From Opitutia bacterium (GTDB taxonomy: Bacteria > Verrucomicrobiota > Verrucomicrobiia > Opitutales > Opitutaceae): a DNA stretch of 64,000 nt. Location: the NCBI GenBank assembly GCA_947475065.1, contig CANJLB010000006.1, forward strand, positions 48,001-112,000. Direction: 5' to 3'. The translations under genes and the position numbers were made by a program. Below, piece after piece: positions 59,381-64,000 of this stretch. Position 1 is the stretch's first letter, and each line of letters begins with the position of its first letter. Below the pieces are notes generated by a model, which worked only from the letters and a program-made list of their open reading frames with translations, did no database searches and had not been told where the DNA came from.

Positions 59381-60670
59381 TCACCTGCCGGTCGGCTTGT
59401 AGCCCTGCCAGACCCATTCGTAGGCCAGCGCATAGGTCTGGTTGCGGGCGGGGTTGGTCGTGTGGCCGGAGTTGAGAGAGTAGGAGTATTGATAATGATA
59501 GCCCTTGTTCCGCAGCACCATCGCCATGCGGTTGTTGGCGGCCACCCAGTCGTGCATGTTGTCCTTCATGACGTTCGGGTTGAGCAGGTCGCCATCGCTC
59601 ACCTGCATCCAGATGCGGATGGGTTTCACCTCGCTGTCGGCGATGATATTTTCATGGTAGCCCCAGGCACCGTGCGGTGTCTCGGGATTGAACGGCCACT
59701 GCTGGTTCACAAACGTGCCGGAGTAGGAGATGATGCGGCGGAACAGGTCGGGCCGATACCACGCCATGCTGAACGCGCACGACGCACCGGAGCTGCCGCC
59801 GATCGCCGCGCGGCCCTCGGGGTCCTTGGTGATGACCACATTGGCGTTTTTCTCCACGAGCGGGAACACCTCGGTCTCGACGAACTCAGCGAACTTACCG
59901 GACATGGTGTCGTATTCAAGACCGCGCTGGCTGCCCTGCGCGTCGCCGCCGCCGTTGGCGATGCCGACACCAATCATGGCGGGGATGCGTTTCTGGGCGA
60001 TGAGGTTGTCGAGCACGGTGGTCTGGATGTAGCCCATGCCGTCGAGGCCGACGATGACCGGCATTGGCGTGCCGGGAACGTAGCCGGCGGGCACATAGAC
60101 GGTGACCTGCCGCGTGTAGGGTTGCGGCTGGGAGTTGGGCACCAGCAATGTGTAAACGTTGTCGGGATCGATGGTGCCGAGACCGCCGACGCGCGCGATA
60201 CCAGGGTAGATTTTGCTGTCGGCGGAGCTCATCGAGAATGTGATGGTCCGGCCGACCGGGATAGCCGCGTTGGCGCGGCGGAAGGCGGCGAGTTCGTCGG
60301 AATAAATCTGGCCGGCCGGGAGCTCGGGCCGTGGGGCGGGAGGAGCGCCGCGCTGGCCGCGGGGTGCCTGTACGACGGTCGGTTCCACCACGCCGGGCTT
60401 GAGCGGCAGGGTTAGCTCGGGTGCGTTCACATAATCGGGGCCGATGACAAAGTCGCCCTCGGCGTTGAGAGGTGGATTGGCCCCGCGCGGTGCCCGGGTG
60501 CCGGCACGGGCCATGGCAAAGGCTTTGGCCAGCGCCTCGGCGTCCGGCCCGGCAGGAATGAAGACCGGCGCGCCCACGACGTTGAGCGGGCGGGCGGCCG
60601 CGCCATGCGCAGATTGGGCCGACAGGGCGGCGGCAGCCAGAACGGAAGCAAGAATGAAGCGGTTTTTCAT
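59381..60670 (-). CDS. Exported esterase, enterochelin-esterase-like
   Basis: A 429-residue alpha/beta hydrolase with a signal peptide (FILASVLAAAALSAQSAHGA). The nucleophile motif is AAIGGSSGASCAFSMAW, the acid region is QVSDGDLLNPN, and the histidine is in LNSGHTTNP. YVPAGYVPGTPMPVIVGLDG is the opening strand of the esterase D/enterochelin esterase family. It may act on an acetylated or siderophore-like ester; no substrate is evident. It lies 74 nt upstream of the DUF1592 gene on the same strand, which could put it in the same transcript. Confidence 0.88.
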   Translation of the reverse strand: MKNRFILASVLAAAALSAQSAHGAAARPLNVVGAPVFIPAGPDAEALAKAFAMARAGTRAPRGANPPLNAEGDFVIGPDYVNAPELTLPLKPGVVEPTVVQAPRGQRGAPPAPRPELPAGQIYSDELAAFRRANAAIPVGRTITFSMSSADSKIYPGIARVGGLGTIDPDNVYTLLVPNSQPQPYTRQVTVYVPAGYVPGTPMPVIVGLDGMGYIQTTVLDNLIAQKRIPAMIGVGIANGGGDAQGSQRGLEYDTMSGKFAEFVETEVFPLVEKNANVVITKDPEGRAAIGGSSGASCAFSMAWYRPDLFRRIISYSGTFVNQQWPFNPETPHGAWGYHENIIADSEVKPIRIWMQVSDGDLLNPNVMKDNMHDWVAANNRMAMVLRNKGYHYQYSYSLNSGHTTNPARNQTYALAYEWVWQGYKPTGR

Positions 60671-60753
60671 GGAGGGGGAGAGGGTAGACGGGCGGGTTAG
60701 GACAATCTCCGGCCTGCACTGACACAAGCGCGAAAAATGCGTCTCCCCACGGC

Positions 60754-62100
60754 TCACCGCCGCTTCTCCGTCAGAGGCAGCATCACGCCGCGCCGGAAGA
60801 GCGCGACCTGGCTCGTGCTCGACGAGACCACGACCGAAATGCAGTCGGCCGCCACGCTGATTGCCGCCGCCGCCGCATGCCGGCTGCCCAGCCCGCTCGG
60901 CAGCAGGTGGCTGCTGTCGGTCGCCTGGATGAGGCTGCCTGCCGACTCCACCACGCCGTCGCCGCGGATGATGAATGCGCCGTCAATCGTGGAAAACTCC
61001 TTCACGGTTTCGTCCATGAACGGGCTGAGGATATTGCGATCCTCCTCCTTGTAGCCGAAAAACGGGTTGAGGACGAGCGGCTTGATTAGCGTCTCCACTT
61101 TCACGGTGTCACCGAGGACGAAGAGGCAGCCGACCGGCCGGCCCTCCCGGCCTTCGACGGCGAGCTCAGTGGCAACGGCGACGACGCGCTCCAGCACCTC
61201 GGGCTTCACGTCCTCCGGCAGCAGGTCGGCATGGCCGGCGCGGAACGCCTGAAACTCCCGCTCCACGTCCACGACGACAACGGTGTCGAACTGGTTGCTG
61301 CCCGTGATGCCGTCCACGCAGCACACGCGGTCGGTGAACGCGATGGTGCCGCGCGTGAGCGCGACGAGAATCGCGCTGCGGAGCTGAGCCATGCGTTGCG
61401 TGGAGAACGAGCGCACCTGGATGACCTCGGCGAACCCCTTGGGGTCGTCGCCCGGCTCGACGAGGTTGCGCGTGACGAGGATGGTCTTTGTCTTGGGAAA
61501 CCATGCGCCCGGCTCGATGCCGCCGCTGAACGTGTCGCCAAAGATCATCACCGCCGCGCAGCCCGCGCCGCGCGCCACGCGCTCCGCCGCGCCGAGGATG
61601 AGGCGGTTGACGCGGTTCTGCTGCGTCTGCACCGGACGCGCGGGCAGGCCGCCGAAGCCCGCCAGCAGCCGTTCGTGCAGGTCGCCGGTGGTCGGCGCAT
61701 CAAGCAGGCTGCGGATGAGCGCGGGTTCCTTGACGAGCCGGGCGATGGAGGCGAGCACCTGCAGGTAATCGCGCGCCCGCTCGTCGGCCAGCAGCATGAG
61801 GATGAGGCGGACCTTATCGTCATCCTTGGGCCCGTCGTGTTGGACCCCCGTGCGGCTGCGGCCCAGGGCGAGCAGGTAGCGCCGGCCCATCTTCACGCGG
61901 ACGTGCGGCAGCGCGACGCCCTCGCCCAGGTAGGTCGTCATCGTGTCCTCGCGGGCGAGGAGGCCTTTGAGCAGCTGCTCAGGCTTGAGATCGGAAAACT
62001 TGGCGACGGAAACCGCGAGCAGTTCCCGTAGCGCGCCCTCCATGTCCGTGCTGTGCAGGTCAATGATGCGTCCGCGGGCGATGATCTTTTCGAGCCGCAT
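60754..62100 (-). CDS. EIIA-PK_C-DAC three-domain protein, probable c-di-AMP synthase
   Basis: A 448-residue protein of three modules. Residues 1-150 resemble a PTS EIIA of the fructose/nitrogen type, with the phosphorylation-site histidine 66 in GEGVALPHVRV. Residues 165-290 resemble the C-terminal domain of pyruvate kinase (RVNRLILGAAERVARGAG; CVDGITGSNQFDTVVVVDV). Residues 365-448 resemble a diadenylate cyclase domain with DGA (373-375) and RH (407-408) in GSRHAAAA. A PK_C plus DAC layout is known from archaeal CdaZ; the added EIIA module is unusual. The second Arg of the classical RHR is Ala. c-di-AMP synthesis is therefore inferred. Confidence 0.75.
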   Translation of the reverse strand: MRLEKIIARGRIIDLHSTDMEGALRELLAVSVAKFSDLKPEQLLKGLLAREDTMTTYLGEGVALPHVRVKMGRRYLLALGRSRTGVQHDGPKDDDKVRLILMLLADERARDYLQVLASIARLVKEPALIRSLLDAPTTGDLHERLLAGFGGLPARPVQTQQNRVNRLILGAAERVARGAGCAAVMIFGDTFSGGIEPGAWFPKTKTILVTRNLVEPGDDPKGFAEVIQVRSFSTQRMAQLRSAILVALTRGTIAFTDRVCCVDGITGSNQFDTVVVVDVEREFQAFRAGHADLLPEDVKPEVLERVVAVATELAVEGREGRPVGCLFVLGDTVKVETLIKPLVLNPFFGYKEEDRNILSPFMDETVKEFSTIDGAFIIRGDGVVESAGSLIQATDSSHLLPSGLGSRHAAAAAISVAADCISVVVSSSTSQVALFRRGVMLPLTEKRR

Positions 62101-62227
62101 GGGTTAAAAAATCAAATCGCAGAATTTCCCGCGCCGCCAAAGCCCAAGGCTGAAAACTCCGCGTGGACATGGGGAGGGACAGTTTCCATGAGCATTGGCC
62201 CCGTGGGATCCGGGATGGGTTGGAAAA

Positions 62228-62602
62228 TTATTTTTCCCACTCCAGCGCGCCCTTCTTCACCTCGTAGAACAGGCCGATCACGAGCACCCCGAGGAAGAAC
62301 AGCATCGGCCCCAGGATGCTGATGTGATTGGCCAGAAAGTCGCGGTAGATGAAGCACAGCGGGATGAGAAACACGACCTCGATGTCGAACAGGATGAACA
62401 GCATCACCGTGACATAGAACTTCACCGAGAAGCGCGTGTGCACCGGGCCGTCCGCCTTGATGCCGCACTCGTAGGCGGAGTCCTTGATCGCGTTTTTCCG
62501 TGCGCGCTGCCCGAGCAGGTGGCTCACGCCGACGATACCGCCCGCCAGCCCGGCGGCGAGCAGGGCCTGGATGAGAATCGGCAGATAGTCGGCTGAGTTC
62601 AT
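62228..62602 (-). CDS. nuoA: NADH-quinone oxidoreductase subunit A
   Basis: A 124-residue membrane protein with three helices. The loop SAYECGIKADGPVHTRFSVKFY and LFILFDIEVVFLIPLCF are exact NuoA/NDUFA3-type hallmarks, including the conserved Glu and Asp of the second helix. The start ATG is at 62602, on the minus strand. NuoA is normally the first gene of a nuo operon, but the neighbour downstream is the DAC gene, 127 nt away, with no other nuo subunit within the window. It may be an isolated or relocated subunit. Confidence 0.93.
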   Translation of the reverse strand: MNSADYLPILIQALLAAGLAGGIVGVSHLLGQRARKNAIKDSAYECGIKADGPVHTRFSVKFYVTVMLFILFDIEVVFLIPLCFIYRDFLANHISILGPMLFFLGVLVIGLFYEVKKGALEWEK

Positions 62603-62872
62603 GCGCAAAGAGAGATGGTCGCAGGAGCAGGACAGGGGCAAGGGGAATTTTCATCCGGGAGCGCGTGATGGCGGCCCACCCCGGGCCTTGGTTACGCCAG
62701 GATGTCGGTGGAGTTCCTTCCCTTGATGACGCGCCACCGATCCTCACGCAGCCGGCCGGTTCGTCCGGCTGTCTGGGCCGGGCTTCCCAGCCGGCGAACG
62801 TCCGGCCGTGTAAGTCTTGCAGGCCGTCAGGTGCTTGCGCTACGCTGCCCGGTGCCTTCGGAAACCCGCCAC

Positions 62873-63934
62873 ATGCTGCCCAAGATTAACAAAAACGCCG
62901 TCCAGACGTCCGCAGCGGCCGGGTTTCGCCTGCCGGCCGAGTGGGAGCCGCAGGCGGCCGTCTGGCTCTCGTGGCCGCACCGGCGTGCCACGTGGCCCGG
63001 CGGTTTCCCGCCCATCCCGAAAAAATTTGCCGAGATTGCCGCGCTCATCAGTCGCTTTGAGGCCGTCTGCATCAACGCCGCCCGTCCGTTGCACGCGCGC
63101 ATCCGCCTCCTTCTGCGCCAGGCAAAGGCCGATCCCGGCCGCGTCACGCTGTTCGCCCATCCCACCGACGACGCCTGGTGCCGCGACCACGGCCCGATTT
63201 TCGTCAAACACGGCCGGACCAGCGAGGTCGCGCTCACCGACTGGGAGTTCAACGCGTGGGGCGAAAAATATCCGCGCTGGCGGCTCGACAACGCCATTCC
63301 TGAGCGCACCGCCCGCGCACTCTGCCTGCGCCGCTTCGCCCAAAACATGGTGCTCGAGGGAGGCTCGATTGATGTCAACGGCTCCGGCCTGCTGCTCACC
63401 ACCGAGGCGTGCCTGCTCCATTCCAACCGCAATCCCTCGCTCACCCGCGGGGAGATTGAACAGAACATCCGCGCCGCGTTCGGCGTACGCACCATCCTCT
63501 GGCTCGGCGACGGCATCGCAGGCGACGACACTGACGGGCATGTGGACGACCTCAGCCGCTTCTACCGCGCCGATGGCATCGTCACCGCCGTCGAACGCGA
63601 TCCGCGCGACGAGAACCACCGCGCCCTCCGCGAAAATCTGGAGCGCCTGAGGGCATTCCGCACGCCCGCCGGGAAAAAGTTCACCCTCGCCGAGCTACCG
63701 ATGCCACACGCCGTCCGGCATGGCCGCCACCGGCTGCCGGCGAGCTATGCCAATTTTCTGATCATCAACGGGGCTGTGCTCATGCCCTCCTTCCGCCAGC
63801 CGAAGCGCGACGCCGAGGCGGCGGAGGTGCTCGCCGGCTGTTTCCCCGGCCGCGAGATCATCCCCGTGGACTGCCGCCGTCTAGTGCTCGGCCACGGCAC
63901 CCTGCACTGCATCTCGCAGCAGCAGCCCGCGTGA
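62873..63934 (+). CDS. aguA: Agmatine deiminase
   Basis: A 353-residue peptidyl-arginine deiminase-family enzyme that converts agmatine to N-carbamoylputrescine in putrescine synthesis. The motifs PAEWEPQAAVWLSWPHRRATWPG, DDAWCRDHGPIFV, NMVLEGGSIDVNG, GDDTDGHVDDLSRF and the catalytic cysteine 346 in GHGTLHCISQQQP are all present. Family length is typical (350-370). ATG 62873 is the first in-frame start before the conserved sequence. The gene is followed by a perfect hairpin at 63960-63989 that serves the opposite strand. Confidence 0.94.
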   Translation: MLPKINKNAVQTSAAAGFRLPAEWEPQAAVWLSWPHRRATWPGGFPPIPKKFAEIAALISRFEAVCINAARPLHARIRLLLRQAKADPGRVTLFAHPTDDAWCRDHGPIFVKHGRTSEVALTDWEFNAWGEKYPRWRLDNAIPERTARALCLRRFAQNMVLEGGSIDVNGSGLLLTTEACLLHSNRNPSLTRGEIEQNIRAAFGVRTILWLGDGIAGDDTDGHVDDLSRFYRADGIVTAVERDPRDENHRALRENLERLRAFRTPAGKKFTLAELPMPHAVRHGRHRLPASYANFLIINGAVLMPSFRQPKRDAEAAEVLAGCFPGREIIPVDCRRLVLGHGTLHCISQQQPA

Positions 63935-63959
63935 CCGCGGGCAGCTGAACAAAGAAAAA

Positions 63960-63989
63960 GGCCCGGTTCTTCTTTCGAAGAACCGGGCC
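63960..63989 (-). terminator. Strong rho-independent terminator for a minus-strand gene beyond the window
   Basis: GGCCCGGTTCTT (63960-63971) and AAGAACCGGGCC (63978-63989) form a perfect 12-bp stem with a six-base loop. On the minus strand the stem is followed by a run of T (complement of the A-rich 63951-63959). On the plus strand no T-tract follows, so it serves the gene transcribed from the right. Confidence 0.85.
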
Positions 63990-64000
63990 ATAAACCTGGC

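Noticed and set aside
62603..62872. Structured leader or riboswitch upstream of aguA
   Set aside because: Short CCGG-type hairpins (for example CAGCCGG with CCGGCTG around 62757) are present but no known riboswitch pattern could be matched, and such hairpins are common in this GC-rich DNA.
1..64000. CRISPR arrays, prophage, insertion sequence transposase, rRNA genes and replication origin
   Set aside because: No repeat-spacer pattern, integrase, transposase or ribosomal RNA sequence was seen. The single MITE-like element has no transposase nearby.

Overview
The window is high-GC bacterial DNA with densely packed genes on both strands. The gene content points to Verrucomicrobiota, most likely family Opitutaceae. 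Evidence is the DUF1552 plus cytochrome-type DUF1592 pair typical of Planctomycetes and Verrucomicrobia, a GFTLIELLTVIAIIG prepilin, an alanine/lysine/proline-rich H1-like protein, TonB and MCE systems of a diderm envelope, and weak use of Shine-Dalgarno sites. This is inference; there is no 16S rRNA gene here.

Layout. 1-5.8 kb: 3' end of pnuC, a VOC protein, purB, a MITE-like element at 2368-2508, holA, a HAD phosphatase and a TPR lipoprotein-like or periplasmic protein. 5.9-9.3 kb: mreC-mreD-mrdA cell elongation operon. 9.4-13.6 kb: mcsA-mcsB-clpC, a protein-arginine phosphorylation and Clp unfoldase operon without ctsR. 13.8-19.7 kb: a branched-chain/D-amino-acid aminotransferase, an AT-richer prepilin-like gene, a CBS-DRTGG manganese pyrophosphatase, pyrC and pyrB. 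19.7-25.1 kb: remnant of a PepSY transmembrane gene, then exbB-exbD-exbD-tonB-TPR and two membrane-anchored coiled-coil genes. 25.3-28.2 kb: phosphotransacetylase split into a catalytic gene and a separate P-loop/DRTGG gene, then a small DUF6714-like gene. 28.2-36.4 kb: ECF sigma and its probable anti-sigma factor with two unknown genes, a polyprenyl synthase, accA, an unknown gene, a DUF374 acyltransferase and an H1-tail/carbohydrate-binding-like protein. 36.5-42.9 kb: tRNA-Ala(CGC), ferredoxin, and a biotin operon bioA-bioB-bioDF-esterase-bioC in which BioD and BioF are one polypeptide. 42.9-49.9 kb: YgjP-type metallopeptidase, SMP-30 protein, prmB, M50 peptidase, XdhC plus a MobA-like transferase, a membrane protein and an HNH protein. 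50-53.9 kb: an Mla/MCE lipid transport operon. 54-64 kb: a HAD phosphatase, DUF1552, DUF1592, an esterase, an EIIA-PK_C-DAC protein (candidate c-di-AMP synthase), nuoA and agmatine deiminase, ending in a strong terminator serving a minus-strand gene beyond the window.

Most of the window is housekeeping. The points most worth following are the three-domain EIIA-PK_C-DAC protein, the BioD-BioF fusion with a long palindrome translated inside its linker, the 141-bp MITE with a perfect 9-bp duplication, the H1-tail fusion protein, and the decayed PepSY gene next to the TonB operon. No CRISPR array, phage, transposase gene or rRNA gene was found.
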